From positions 80,377,887-80,441,886 of the forward strand of contig CM057225.1 in the NCBI GenBank assembly GCA_029891385.1: a stretch of 64,000 nucleotides of DNA, in the 5' to 3' direction. A program made the translations under genes and the position numbers. Below are positions 46,511 through 59,261 of the stretch, piece after piece. The notes below the pieces were generated by a model. That model was given only the letters and a program-made list of their open reading frames with translations. It was not told the origin of the DNA and made no database searches. Positions within the stretch are counted from its first letter, which is position 1, and each line of letters opens with the position of its first letter. Origin of the DNA: Erythroxylum novogranatense. Taxonomy: Eukaryota; Streptophyta; Magnoliopsida; Malpighiales; Erythroxylaceae.

Positions 46511-46708
46511 CCATCCCTATAAGAACTCGGTTCTTACCATATTAATGGAAGGCGTTAGTTTTCATATACCGAGGAGGATTTAGAAACTCTAGACTCAAGT
46601 CAAGGATCATAGTCGCTAGGACTATATGGCATGATTTAGGTTTCATCAATCAAATTGAATCAATCCTTATAATCATCCATCATCCGTCATCCAACTCGAG
46701 CATGTCAC

Positions 46709-46963
46709 AAGTCGACTTTCATCAAATGCAAGTCACCTTATGCTACTTTACACACAAGTCGACTTGTCGATATAAGTCGACTTATGCTCTGCTTCACGCA
46801 CAAGTCGACTTGTCTAATATAAGTCGACTTATGCAAAATCTTTGAACAAGTCGACTTATCCGTAAAACAAGTCGACTTATCTCGCAAACAAGTCGACTTA
46901 TGTAGCAAACAAGTCGACTTATCTCTGTAAACAAGTCGACTTATGTAGCAAACAAGTCGACTT
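46709..46963. repeat. AAGTCGACTT palindrome array, 11 copies
   Basis: Exact AAGTCGACTT starts at 46709, 46756, 46774, 46802, 46821, 46848, 46869, 46890, 46911, 46933 and 46954. The last six are spaced 21, 21, 21, 22 and 21 bases, about two helical turns, and share the form ACAAGTCGACTTAT. The array lies in the element B leader. Confidence 0.95.
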
Positions 46964-48070
46964 ATTCTGCAAGATTGCTATTATTTCTAATCGCTAATTC
47001 CTCAATCAATGCAATTCCAATTCTCAACACCATCATACCTAAGGTAATATCAGAATTGATGTATCAATGAACACTTCATTGATCCATGAATGCCTTATAT
47101 GGTCAAACCATATGAAAAGCTTGAAATGAGTCAAAACTCATAAATATCCAAATAAGTTAAGAACACCCAAATTCTCACCCTAAGCATCTCAAGCTAGTGT
47201 ATACACTCTCAAAACTACTCCGGCACTTGTCAAAAAAATTGTGACGGCCAAAACAAGCAAGAAAATGAAATGTACTAACGAGACACAAATGTGACCAATT
47301 CGGCATTCAAAAATTCTTGGAAAAGCAACTTCAAGCAATTCAATTTGGCAATCATACTAATCAAGATAACACATTTTTAATCACATTAAAAATGCTGCAA
47401 GGCATTGGAATTGAAAAAGCAAACTCAATCAAGCCAAGCAAAACAGTCCCAACAATTTTCACCAAAACTGTCCAGTTCTGTACATTGCTTGAAATGATCA
47501 ATGAAACAATTTCAATAAATTCTGAGAAAATTATATAGGTTACTAAATGTTCAGAACATGCTACCTGAAGTTTTTCAGGATTTTAGGCCATCAAAAACTC
47601 AGTCAACCAAAATAACAAAACCGATTAAAATTCTGTGTTCATCAACACAGCAATTCCCAACAGCATAGAATAAAATCGAAAATAAATATCCAATCACCTT
47701 GAAATCCAATTTCCATGCTCAAAGACATTCACCAACATCTTAGAGACATGTAGGTGAAGGAAAATCCAGAAAAATAATTTTCTAGAATTTATTCTTGATT
47801 TTATACTACTGCCTGTTCACAGAATCTTTTCAAAAACAGCATCTGTAAGCTTAGGGAAATAATTAGAAACACTTTATCTAATCAAATCGATAAATTCTGA
47901 AAATTCATAGACATATTCTCTAACATGTTATGAACATTCCTGGGCAGAAAATTTTCGAAAACCCTATCTCTATAGCAATTCGAAATCTGAACAGAATGCA
48001 TGCTACAACATCACAAGCAATTAGGGTTTATGATCTAGCTTCAGTTAAAGCTTCATACACGACACCAGAT

Positions 48071-48082
48071 GCTCTGATACCA
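48071..48082 (-). other. Primer-binding site of element B
   Basis: The minus strand reads TGGTATCAGAGC exactly, one base from the LTR edge at 48084. Confidence 0.93.
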
Positions 48083-48083
48083 C

Positions 48084-49895
48084 TGTTGGAAAATCCCGGG
48101 AGGAACATCACATGTTCCAGCAGCGGAAACAAAACTTTTTTATTCCCGGGACCTTCCCAAAACCCAGGATCCCGGTGTCGGTATGAAAACCTCAAACCTG
48201 AATAGCCAATAGAGACTATCTCTAAAGGTATCCACGCAGAGATCAGAAAACCTAACCGAGTCAAATCCCTTTGACCCGGAAATAGCTAGAACAGAATAAG
48301 AGCTGCTAGACCCTACCTCTGTCCTGGAGAGCTTGGATCAACGTTGAAAAAGATGACAAAAGCTTGAAGAAGAGAGCCTTGATGAGAGATGAAGAAGAGA
48401 GAAAACTATTTTCTCTTAGGTTTTCATAAAACCTTTCTTCCTTTCAAAAGCCACGATGATGATCTTGTTAAAAACCAAGAAAAAAGTCTTTCTTTTCTTC
48501 CTTTTACATAAGCAACGATCATCACCTCACTCTTCCATGTTTTTTGTCCTTTTGTAATTAAATGAAGATGATGACTAAGCTTCCAAATGGAAGCTTCCTT
48601 GATTCTTCTCCTCCATCCAAGTGACCAACACATATATATATATATTAATTAATCATATATATATATGTATATATATTGCTAAAGTGGTCCAGTCACACTA
48701 GGGTCGGTCCTACCGGGCCCCGGCATGGAAAAACCACCGAAAACCTTTTTCAGCAATATCGATGTCGCGATCTCATCGGGACATATCCCAATCCCATTGG
48801 AATCCATTTAATCCTAATGCTCTCCATAATTGGAACTCTGTCCAATACTATTTTACAGATCCTCTGAAACACTCTTATGCGTGTGACCCTTTAGGTTTCC
48901 GATTATGTTGGCCACTTAGATTAACAATTAATCTGAGTAAGTCATGAGCAGTATCTAGCAACACATCATGACCCCCAATTGACCGGAAAGTAATCGGTTT
49001 GATGAATTCATCACGAACCGGATCACGAACCCTTCCATGTACAATTCATCGCAATTCGTCCTTTCATCATCCTATACCCCACTTGGTTATGAGTATGGCT
49101 AATATGTCAACTCTTACTAGACTAAGTCTAGCCTAAGTGAAATCGGTTCTGCCTAAGGACTCATTACTTTATATGTCCATGAAGACACTCTTCATGACAT
49201 AGTCATGCTCGCCGAGACTTAAAGTAATGATCCCGACAAGAGGCTGTGGTATCTCTTCCGTTCTTACGAAGTGATGAATCCTTTATTGGCTACTCAATTA
49301 CCTTCAATACCTCAAACTGCACTCCAAGCACCACCCTATGAGTAACCTCTGAAGGCCACAAGGAATGGAGTCAGTACAGTGATCAAGATTCAAGATATCC
49401 TCGAGTACCTCAAGTCTAAGGATACTTGCACCATTGCTATGATGAGATTATCACTGACATTAAATCCATGTGATGATCTCATGGCAGGTCATCCAATGAA
49501 CTTACTACCACTAGTAAGCATCCATATGTCAACTCTAAATATCTCATATTTACAGTTTCTGAGATCCACTGCTTGATCCAATCAAGGAGTATGACATATG
49601 CTAGTCTGTCCGGATTGATGATGTCCAGTCTCATTAATCCTATGACTAGGGAAAAATTAGATACTGACATAATTGCACATGATAGGAATCTCAAGATTAT
49701 GATCACATCATAATTTCCTTCATGCTATGTCATATATCATGGACTTCATTAATTTGATTAAAGATCAATATCAATTCATAACAAAATGAATATCAAATAA
49801 ATGAAACATGCCTTTCTTTATTTATTCATAAAGTCTGTACATGACTATGGACAAAAAGCGCTAAAGGGGATTGCCTTTAGGGCACTACTCTAACA
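48084..49895 (-). repeat. Element B LTR, right copy (5' LTR, 1812 bp)
   Basis: Starts TGTTGGAAAATCCCGGG, ends CACTACTCTAACA. Nearly the same as the left copy. Confidence 0.93.
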
Positions 49896-49900
49896 GACCT
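49896..49900. repeat. Right TSD of element B (GACCT)
   Basis: Matches 40227-40231; gag of A continues directly after it. Confidence 0.93.
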
Positions 49901-51392
49901 TTGGGACGTGATAGAGAATGGACCATATACACCAGTAGATGAAGATGGAAATCTTATTCCACGGATTAGATGGACGGCTAATCAAAAGGCGAGATTCCAA
50001 CTGAACTCTAAGGCAAAGTTTTTCTTGAGTTGTTCCCTAAGCAGAAGTGAGTATAACAAAGTTCACGGATGCGATACTGTGAAGGAGATGTGGGACACGT
50101 TGTCCATCGCTCATGAAGGTACAAACCAAGTCAAAGAATCCAAGATAAGCATTCTTGTGCACCAGTAAGAGCTTTTCAAGATGGAAGATGAAGAATCTAT
50201 TGATCAAATGTTTGGAAGATTTCAAACAATCATCAATGGGTTGAAAGCTCTCGGAAGAACTTACGATAACCAAGAGCACTTACGAAAGATCTTAAGAAGT
50301 CTTCCAAAGAGGTGGAGACCAAAAGTTACTGCTGTGTAGGAAGCTAAGGATTTGAGCGTGCTAAAACTTGACGAGTTGCTTGGATCGCTGAAGATTTATG
50401 AAGTTGAGCTCGATGCTGAAGACAAGCCCAAATGGGACAAGTCAATAGCACTGAAGGCCGGACAGAAAAATCACAAAACTCAAAGGAGGTGAAAGTCATC
50501 AAAAGCATTAAAGATTGAAGAATCAAAGCATGATGACTCCAAAGAATCAGAACAAGAGTTAAGTGATGAAGATGACGAGCTATCTTTCATTTCTAGGAAA
50601 ATCAGATGGATGTGGAAGAAGAAGTCCAAAGGAAGTCAGTTCTTCAAGAAGAACGGAAAAGATGATGGAAAAGTAGAAAAGACATCCATCATATGCTACG
50701 AGTGTAATCAACCTGGACATTACAAATCCGAGTGTCTTACTCTAAAGAAGAAACCAAAGAAGAGTAGAGAAGGCAAGAAAAGCATGATGGCAACTTGGGA
50801 GGATCTAGATTCATTAGAATTTGATACAAACTCTGAGACATCAGAGCATGCAAATATTTGCCTGGTACCTGAGGAAGAAAGTGATGAGGAGGTAACTTCT
50901 GAATACGATGACTTGCATAATGCATATTTAGAATTACTAGAAGATTCTCATGCTATTATGAAACAGTACAAACTGTTAAAGAAAAAGTATGTAGAAAACC
51001 TCAAACATACAGAAGAAATAGAGAGAGAAAATATCTGCTTGAAAAAGCAAATAGAGGAGAATAAGAAAAAGAAAGTTGTAGATAGATCTGAAGAGATCAA
51101 TCAGCTGAAGCTTAGGATTAAGAGTCTTTCAGCTGATTTAGCTACCTTCACTGAGAGTACAAAGAAAATGAATGAGATGTTAGGGTTTACAAGAAATAAA
51201 TCTCATCATGAAAGAAAGCCTCTCTTCCAGAATAAAAGGTATCACCAAACACGTTTTCATCAACAAACTTATAAAATGCATCAAATGAATCATTATGTGC
51301 ATATTACTAACCCAAAAGAACCCAAGAAAATATGGGTACCAAAAAATAAAATAGTTTCTCCTGTAGATATCTTTCATTGGAAGATGCGATAA
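49901..51392 (+). pseudogene. Element A gag, main part with zinc knuckle
   Basis: Continues the capsid with WDVIENGP and VKEMWDTLSIAHEGTNQVK (SIRE-type gag), then FGRFQTIINGLKALG. In-frame stops occur at about 50166, 50337 and 50489. The frame 50610-51392 has an intact CX2CX4HX4C knuckle, CYECNQPGHYKSEC (50694-50735), then an acidic segment and a coiled-coil-like stretch rich in K and E (about residues 120-190). The C-terminal IWVPK lies at the usual gag-protease border. Confidence 0.87.
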
Positions 51393-51633
51393 GCACTGTT
51401 GGTATTTAGACAGTGGATGCTCGTGACATATGATGGGAAGAAGGTCTATGTTCCTAGATCTTCAGTATAAGAAGGGAGGATCGGTAACTTTCGGAGACAA
51501 CCAGCAGGGCAAGATAATTGGAATCGTTAAAATAGGTAAAGATTCCTTTGCATGCATTGATAATGTGCTGCTTGTTGATGGTCTGAAACACAATTTGATT
51601 AGTGTCAGTCAATTGTGTGATTATGGTTTTTAA
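51393..51633 (+). pseudogene. Element A protease, nonsense mutation beside active site
   Basis: The expected active site reads CWYLDSGCS, followed at once by a TGA in place of the usual Arg codon. Downstream, [19 protein letters not shown], the standard copia protease end, is well kept. A stop follows at about 51631. Confidence 0.85.
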
Positions 51634-51769
51634 GTCACGTTTAATTAAAATCTTTGTGAAGTCAGAAACAAAGATGGGTCTATATTATTTTATGCCAAGA
51701 GAAGAAATAATCTTTACAAAATTGATTTAGAAGATTTTCAAAATCAAAATGTTTCATGTTTTATATCAA

Positions 51770-52365
51770 CTGAAGAAGAGAGACTAATCTGGCATAAAAA
51801 GCTAGGTCATGTCAATTTCAAACATATTTCAAAGTTTTTAAAGCATGATTTGGTAAGAGGATTACCAAAAATAAGTTTTGACAAAGAATTCTTTTGTGAA
51901 AGTTGTTTGAAAGGAAAACAAATCAAAACATCGTTTTCTTCTAAAAATTTCGTAACATCTTCTAGACCTTTAGAGTTGTTACATATGGATTTATTTGGTC
52001 CAACTAGGATAATAAGTCTTGGCGGAAAGAAATATGGACTTGTTATTGTTGATGACTTTACTAGATTTTGTTGGATATTGTTTTTTTCACACAAGGATGA
52101 GTCTTTTAAGTGTTTTAGGACCCTTTCCAGAAAGTTACAAAATGAAAAAGGAATGTCTATAGCCAGTATCAGGAGTGATCATGGTGGAGAATTTGAGAAT
52201 GAGAAGTTTAGAATATACTGTGAGGAGAATGGAATTTTCCACAATTTCTCTGCTCCTAGGACTCCGCAGCAAAATGGAGTTGTTGAAAGGAAGAATAGGA
52301 CGATTCAAGAGATGGCAAGGACTATGCTGTGTGAGATGAATCTTCCTAAGTATTTACAAGCGTAA
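51770..52365 (+). pseudogene. Element A GAG-pre-integrase and integrase core
   Basis: Begins with LIWHKKLGHVNF, then CESCLKGKQ (HHCC finger). The core in the frame 51850-52365 has LLHMDLFGP (Asp47), SDHGGEF (Asp110) and NGVVERKNR (Glu146), an intact D,D(35)E set. It ends with a TAA just after the core. The best-preserved domain of element A. Confidence 0.88.
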
Positions 52366-52930
52366 GTCGTGAATACAAAGGTTACATTCGTAATGAATAT
52401 TGCTGCGACCATTGCAGAAGAAAACTCCTTATGAGTTATAGAATGGAAGGAGACCGAATATATCTTACTTTCATCCATTTGGTTGCAAGTGTTCTATACT
52501 GAATACAAAGGAGTTGTTGGATAAGTTCGACTCAAAGACCTTTCCAGGAATCTTTCTAGGATACTCTTTATCATCCAAAGCTTTTCGGGTTTATAATCTT
52601 AACTCGAAGACAGTTGAGGAGACCATTCATGTCAAATTTGATGATAGTTCCTAACCCCGTAAGAAAGATGACATGGAGAGTGAAGTCCCTTCAAAGCCCT
52701 TAGATGATACAATAGAAGCTCCATCATCAGGAACTCAGGTAGACAAAGTTGAGGATATTCCAGAAACTAGTGTATTAAAAAGAGATTGGAAATATAAGAG
52801 TTCTCATCCAGAAGAGTTAATTATCGGAGAGACCTCTGAAGGAGTCAGAACAAGGTCTAAATTCAGAAGAGAAGCTAATGTAGCTTTTATCTCTGAAATA
52901 AAGCCTAAGAAGATTGAGGAAGCTCTTTAG
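52366..52930 (+). pseudogene. Element A integrase C-terminal region and linker
   Basis: Frame-shifted remains of FHPFGCKCSILN and GIFLGYS typical of the copia integrase C-terminus, followed by the acidic linker read at 52673-52930 up to the start of RT. Several stops. Confidence 0.78.
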
Positions 52931-53194
52931 GACGAAGCTTGGATTTTCGCCATGCAAGAGGAGTTGAACCAATTTACTAGGAATAAAGTTTGGTCCTTGG
53001 TTCCTAAACCCTCGAAGAAATCCATTATAGGAACTAGATGGGTTTTTAAGAATAAGTTAGACGAATCAACGAGAGTGATTCGGAATAAAGCTAGATTAGT
53101 AGTATAAGGCTATAATCAGCAAGAAGAAATAGACTACAATGAGACATATGCTCCAGTAGCGAGACTTGAAGCAATTAGGATATTGCTGGCATAT
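52931..53194 (+). pseudogene. Element A reverse transcriptase, N-terminal piece
   Basis: Reads MQEELNQFTRNKVWSLVPKP, WVFKNKLDE and YAPVARLEAIRILLAY, with a TAG in place of a codon after KARLVV. It stops at the solo LTR insertion; RT resumes at 57742. Confidence 0.87.
53190..53194. repeat. Left TSD of solo LTR (CATAT)
   Basis: Compare TATAT at 57737-57741, with one change. Confidence 0.7.
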
Positions 53195-56100
53195 TGTTAG
53201 ACCCTGATCTTTTAGTAGAAATTAGAAATTATTACATGAAATTAAATGAGTGTTTTTGTATATGACATTTGTTATAGATGTTATTGTGCTATGAGAAAAG
53301 AATTGATGGGACTTGATGAATTTGAGACTTGAGTAGAATTTTTTGGGTTATGAAAGAAAAAGTGAAAGAGATGATTGAAATGGAAGTTGAAATGCAAGAA
53401 ATGATTAGTGAAAGTGTTATATTTTGAAGAATTAAGAAAGTTTGACTTTTTGGAGTAGAGAGTTGACTTTTTGATTTAGGCAGAATTTGAGAAAATGATC
53501 TTCATGAAACTTGTAGCTTCTGTTGAAAGCTTTCTATCTCCATAAAGTATGATATTTTTCGATATCGGAATTGGAAGTTATGATCTTCCGAAGTTAAGGT
53601 TATTTTACGTTGTTTTTTAAAATGCTCTTAAGTGTAGGATTGTGTATGCAGTGTTTTGAGGCGAATTCAGGACTGATATATTTTGAATTGAGTAAAGTGG
53701 TCTACATGAAAGTCATAGAAGATTTTCCTAGCTTTTCAATGATGTATTATAGGTTATTTGTGGATGTGGAAATTGGAAGATATGAATTTAGGAAGTTTGG
53801 ATGTGGTATAGGATGACCAATTATTTGGCAGAAACTTTGACTGACAAATTGACCTAGTTAGAGGTTGAAATTGCCTTTAAGTTCTTCATGAAAGTTTTAT
53901 ATTATGCTTTTATCTTTCCATTGATGTAAAGTATGAAATTTTTAGACCATGGAATTTGGAGTTATAATGTTTACAAGTTGTTGTTACTGTTTGGGAAGAG
54001 TATTAGTGCACAGAACTTTTGATTGGAAATTTGACTTCCTTAGAGGCCAAATTGATTTTTATGTCCTTCATGAAAGATGTAGGCTGCTTTCTGATCTTTG
54101 CATTGATATAAAATATGACATGTTTGGACCTTGGAGTTGAAAGATAGAAATTTTCAAAGTTGAGTTACTGTTTAGGGTGACATGATTTTGGACAGAAACT
54201 TCGAGTGGATTTTTGACCCCTTTAGAGATGGAATTGATTTTTGAGTTCTTCATGGTAGTTGTATAGCTTCCTTGGAGCTTTCTATTGATACCAAATTTGT
54301 GAAATTTGGATCTTGGGAGCAAGAATTACAAACTTTGGAAATTTCGGTTATATATATGTCGTTTTGAGTCCTTCTGTTTTTGTTATTTCCTTCCCAATCC
54401 GACCCTCTCTCAATCTTCTGCTTATATCTTTTCTGTCCTACATTCGATTGACTTAATTTTTGAAGCATTGGATTCCTAAGATCTTTCCCTATTTTTATAT
54501 TAGAAATTGTGAATTTTTGAGATTAAATTGAGGATGATTGATTTAATCAAAGTAAGTGGGATAACTTTCTGAACATGGTTCAGTATTTTGGTAGGTTCTA
54601 GATATGTGGACATCCAATTGAACTGATTATTATGGAAAAATAAAATAGAGACTTGGGGCTATAAATCATATGAAGTAATTGAATTTCAATTTAGGCCCTA
54701 AGACTTTCAATTTCTGAATGGAAGTTGGGTTTAGTGTTCAGTCTTGGATTAGTTTGGGCCATAATTTTTGATCTAGTCATCCAAATGAGGTGATTCTTAA
54801 TTTGGATTAAACTAGATATATAGAGATACAAATGTTATGAAGGATTCTAGTGTCAATTTAGTCTTTAAGAATGTCAATTTTGGGATGGAAGTAAATCGCT
54901 GGAAATTGTGTTTAGCATAAGATTAGTTCGAAATGTTTGGAGCATAACTTTTGGCATAGTGCACCAAATTAAATGATTTTGGTGGCGTTATGAAATTTAG
55001 AAAATAAGGAACATTTCTCTAGAAGGAAGTTGTAGCAAATTCCATCAATTTGATGGTTAGAAATTTGTCCTAAAGTAAACATGAATGAAAATGATTTTTA
55101 GGGGCAAAATTGGAAGAGTACTTAAGGTTTTAAGTTAGAAGACTTATATGGAGGGGCAAATTGGTCATTTAGCTTTTATTAAGTGAATGAATGAGGTGGC
55201 TATCGTTTTTAACAAGAGGAAGCATGACATTGAGTGAAAGAAGAAGGAAAAAAAGAAAGAAAGAAGAGGAGAAGAAGAGTTTCAGTGGAGGAGAAGAAAG
55301 AAGAGAGAGAAAAGATTAGGGTTTCATATTTTTTTGTAGGGTTTCAAGCAAGATTTTTTAATGATTCAAGGGGGAAAATGTGGAGGATGATGAAAGCTTC
55401 CTTACAAGCTAAGAAAAATCTGAAATTTGAGAAGATGAAGGTAAGAGAAAATTTTTAGCTTTGAATTTTTAATGAATTTTTGGTTTAGATATCTTGGAAA
55501 TGGTATGGGTTTGTGATTCCTAAGCTCAATTTTGATGATTGTATGGTTTAATTGGTTCAATTTTGGATGGTTATTAATTAGGGTTTAGGTTATGAATTAG
55601 GAAAATTTAAGTGAGGATTTGGAGCAATTGAGGCTTTGGACAAGTTTCAAGCATGGATATAAGGTGGGTACTGTGTTTACATTTCGAATTATAAGCTATT
55701 TATAAGTTTTCGAAAATTCAAGAAAGCAAAATTGGTTTTAAATTATGATTTTTGAATGATTAAATTAATTGATTTTGGGAATGATTTACGAATTGTTAAA
55801 TTCATTGTTTTCGAATGTTTGGAAAAATTACTAAAATTGTTTCGGATGATTTTGATAAAATAGATACAATTGTTACCTTCTTTATTTTTGAATGATTTGC
55901 TTATTATGAAGAATTGATGCATTCTTTGACTTTGAGGTTTAAAACTCCTTTGGATTTGAATGCTTGAATAATGGTTAAGTGAATTTGCAATTGTGGAAAA
56001 ATTATGAATGGAATTTGTTTGATTTTATGATTGAGAATTTGATATGTGAATATGTGTGACGTTATGTTTGCATATAATATGACATAATATGAAAATTAAG

Positions 56101-57736
56101 ATTTCAAATTATGCCTTCGGGCAATCCGAATTTTAAGTATGAATTATGTGTTATGTGGATTTGGTTAGGTCCCATAAGTCTGAGTCAAGTGCACTTGTCT
56201 CCTTTTTAATAGGCTTCACCCGCCTGCCTGCTAGTGGCATTGGAGCTCCGATTTTGGACTCCCATAAGTTCACGGCTACACTGGACCGCTATGTTGGAAA
56301 GTATAGTACGTTCTGTTCACGGCTGCACAGGACCGCTATGAGGGAATGTGCAGTACGTTTCGTTTTGGACCGAACCAAACCATTATGATATGCGTATGTG
56401 TTTTTTATTTTGTTTATATTTGTGATGCATTCATGTTTTAAATTTGTTCGTGAATTTGAGGATTTTGAGAAATGATCAATTGAGGATTTTCTGCCGTGAA
56501 ATTATTTGAAATTGATTATGAATGATTTGAAAAGTTTGAAAAATAAGCTTTCGATGCATTTTCTACTGTGAGATTTTTATAAAAAAGGGCAAAAGTTTAG
56601 AAAATGATTTTTACTTATTTTTCGACTTATAAACATGATATCCACGAGCTGTCAAGCTCACCCCCTTTCATCCCCATCTCTAGGTATTCGAGCAGGAGAT
56701 CGGATGAAAGAAAGTCAAGGCTTGTGTTCGATTTTGCTTAGCTAGTATTTTATGTAATTTTGGATTTTGGTATTGTATATGGCTTGGAAGGCCATTAATG
56801 TTTTGTAAGCATTATTTCATGATGAGTATGAATTATGATTTTTGTATATTGAATTAAGATATGAATGTGATTTGCATATGAATATAAATGGGATTGCTTG
56901 TGATATGGATTTCGGACGGGAGGTCCGATGATTCTGATCATTAATTGCGAATTATTGAAGTGTTATAGGTATAGAATTGTGTTTGTCTATGTTGGGATTC
57001 CGGACAGGAGGTCCGATGAATTGTGTGTATTGGTTTGGTATATAGAAGTGAGTTTAAAACCATTTACAGGTTTTTGGGATTTTAAAAATACAGCCGTTAT
57101 GCTGCCCAATTTTTTTAATGGTAGTATATGGACATGTGTGATTATTTGTCTATTGGGCAAAAGAAAGGAATAATAAGATTTTTTGTGTGTAACTTAATGG
57201 TTATGAGTTGTATTTGAAGAATAAAGTAAGTTAGGTTTTGTTTGAGAATAAATTTCCAAAGGGGAAATTATATTGTTTTGATTTGTATGAGTTTTGAATA
57301 AAGATGAAAAAAATGAAAAAAAACAATACCGATTTCGGGTTGGTTTAGTCTATAGGTTTCCAACGCGACGCTTTTCCTTACGATACACGTTTTCGGATGT
57401 TGGATCCGTTTTTGATTTGTTTCCTCTTTATGATTTGATTGAACCGTTTTGTTTGCGTTCGATTCCATTACCATTCGATTCGCTTTTGGTTCCTCTTTTC
57501 GATATGCTTATGCTTTCGTTTTGATTCGCCATTTGATTCATATCCGATTTGTTATTCGATTCGATTCGTTTTCACTTTCGATTTTGTTTCCGCATTTTAT
57601 TATTCAATTTTCCCGATTCGATTCATTTTGATTCGATATTTTCGCTTTGTTATGATTCGATTTTCTTTTGTTTTCGTTTGCCTATTAGGTTTTCGCTTTT
57701 CCGGTTGGGGTCCAGTTCCGAGATCGAGTCCCAACA
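53195..57736 (+). repeat. 4.5-kb solo LTR related to the giant-LTR family
   Basis: Starts TGTTAGACCCTGATCTTTTAG, like the sense start of the giant LTRs (TGTTGGACCCCGATCTTTTAG), and ends GTCCCAACA. The inside is diverged but keeps the order of recognisable blocks, including AGGTGGGTA near 55662 and the hairpin block at 56642-56694. It lies between near-identical 5-bp flanks inside the RT of element A, with no internal region, so it is a solo LTR left by LTR-LTR recombination. Open frames within (for example 56146-56388) have no known domain. Confidence 0.85.
56642..56694 (+). promoter_or_regulatory. Conserved LTR hairpin block (solo LTR)
   Basis: CCACGAGCTGTCAAGCTC, a C-run, CATCCCCATCTCTAGGT. 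It matches the minus strand at 5475-5515 far better than the neighbouring LTR sequence does. GATCGG.TGAAAGAAA follows in both. Confidence 0.6.
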
Positions 57737-57741
57737 TATAT
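57737..57741. repeat. Right TSD of solo LTR (TATAT)
   Basis: Differs from CATAT at 53190-53194 by one base; the RT frame resumes at 57742. Confidence 0.7.
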
Positions 57742-58437
57742 GCGGTTTGTCATAATATAAAGCTTTTTCAGATGGTTGTAAAAAGCGTGTTTCTGAATGG
57801 TTTTATAGACAAAGAGGTGTATGTTAAGCAACCTCCTGGTTTCGAGGATGTTAGATATCCAGATCATGTCTATAGTCTTCCCAAAGCTTTATAGGGCTTG
57901 AAGCAAGCTCCTAGAGCTTGGTATGATCGTCTAAGTTTCTTTCTTTTAGAGAGTGGTTTTAGTAGAGGTCAAGTAGATAAGAAACATTTTAGGAAGAATT
58001 ATGAGAATGAGTTTATTTTAGTGCAAATCTATATTGATGGTATCATTTTCGGTGCTACCTCAAAGAATTTATGTATGAGTTTTGAGAGTCTGATGAAAAA
58101 TGAGTTTGAAATGAGTATGATGCGTTAGTTGAAGTTCTTTCTTGGGTTGCAAGTTAAGCAAACCGATGAGAAGATCTTTATCCATCAACAAAAATATGTG
58201 AAAGAACTGTTGTCTAAATTTGATATGAGTAATGTGAAGCCTATGACAACTCCGATGCACCCTTCAAACCTTTTGTCGAAAGACGAAGTTAGTAAGAAGG
58301 TGGATCAAACCCTGTATAGAGGGATGATCGGTTCTTTGTTTTATCTTCTGACAAGTAGACTGACATCTTTATTCAAAGTGTATGCTTGTGTGCAAGGTTT
58401 CAGGCCGATCCTAGAGAGTCTCATTATATAGTTGTTA
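57742..58437 (+). pseudogene. Element A reverse transcriptase, C-terminal piece, catalytic residues lost
   Basis: Continues the RT after the solo LTR: CHNIKLFQMVVKSVFLNG, where motif A normally reads QMDVK, so the catalytic Asp is Val. Then LKQAPRAWYDRL and YIDGIIFGAT, where motif C is normally YVDDIIFG, so one of the two Asp is Gly. Stops at about 57892 and 58126. The enzyme has lost two of three metal-binding residues as well as its frame. Confidence 0.88.
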
Positions 58438-59006
58438 AGAGAATTATGAGATATCTCGCAGGTACTACTGATCTTTGCTTAATGTTTGAGAAAGGTAAAG
58501 ATTTCAGGTTGATTGGATACTGCGATGCGGACTATGCCGGAGATAGAGTTGAAAGGAAGAGTACGAGTGGAGGCTGTCACTTTCTTGGGTCAAACCTAGT
58601 TTCCTGGTCAAGCAAGAGACAAAGCTCAATCGCGCTATCAACTGCCGAAGCCGAGTACATGTCTGCCGCAAGCTGTTTTTCGCAAACACTATGGACTAAA
58701 TACCATCTAGAAGATTATTCAGTTCATGAAGAGGAGATCCCAATTTTATGTGACAACACCAGTACCATCAACTTATCGAAGAATTCTATACAGCATTCGA
58801 GAGTGAAGCATATCAAAGTTCGACATCATTTCTTGAGAGACTACGTCCAGAGAAAAGTTGTGAGTCTACAGTTTATTGAGACAGAGTTTCAATGGGCGGA
58901 CATCTTCACTAAACCATTGAGTGAAGAACGGTTCAAGGAAATCAGACGGAACCTCAACATGGTAATGTTAAATGACCAACCGTCTAACATTTCATATCCA
59001 AGTTAA
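58438..59006 (+). pseudogene. Element A RNase H
   Basis: Mostly open frame with MRYLAGTTDLCLMF, GYCDADYAGDRVERKSTSGG, STAEAEYMSAASC and the C-terminal QWADIFTKPLSEERF. The catalytic DADYAG and AEAEY residues are present. It ends with a stop at 59006 shortly after FTKPL, the normal end of a copia pol. The upstream part is joined by a frameshift near 58400. Confidence 0.88.
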
Positions 59007-59261
59007 AAAGGTCGTCAAAGTTAACGGCATCAGAAACAGTGAGTTACAACTGGTAACTTCTCTCACAAGGAAATTTTGGAGGGAAAGTCTCATAACCTTG
59101 AGAACCTCACCGATTCTAGAACATGCCTGATAAGACCTTTCAATTAGTCTGAAATCAGAAACCCTTTGAATACTCTTAACTCACAAACTTTCAGCCCTCT
59201 CAAACCTCTGAAATCACCTTACCTTTGAAGAAAATATTACCAGAGTTAGTTTCTATTCAGA
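59007..59261. other. Spacer between pol and third ORF of element A
   Basis: 255 bases with stops in all frames; nothing recognised. Confidence 0.6.

Larger units (their letters stand above)
45939..48070 (-). other. Element B leader region (non-coding)
   Basis: 2.1 kb between PBS and gag start. No protein domain is recognised. It holds a roughly 90-bp repeat with the palindrome TGGGTTTACCCA (46080-46510) and the AAGTCGACTT array (46709-46963). The remaining AT-rich part (46980-48070) shows nothing recognisable. Confidence 0.75.
40232..49895 (-). mobile_element. Complete Ty1-copia element B inserted in gag of A
   Basis: 9664 bp with two 1.8-kb LTRs, PBS, PPT and a perfect GACCT duplication. 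In minus order: a long leader with two tandem repeat arrays, gag, protease, integrase, RT, RNase H. Multiple stops and frameshifts suggest either decay or that it moved with help from a relative, since its LTRs are still nearly alike. Confidence 0.93.

Noticed and set aside
46709..46963. CRISPR-like regular repeats
   Set aside because: The conserved unit is only 10-14 bp with about 7-11-bp variable parts, no cas genes are present, and it lies in a plant copia leader.
53195..57736. Host intron or gene between RT halves
   Set aside because: Near-identical 5-bp flanks, TG...CA ends and similarity to the giant LTR show it to be a solo LTR.
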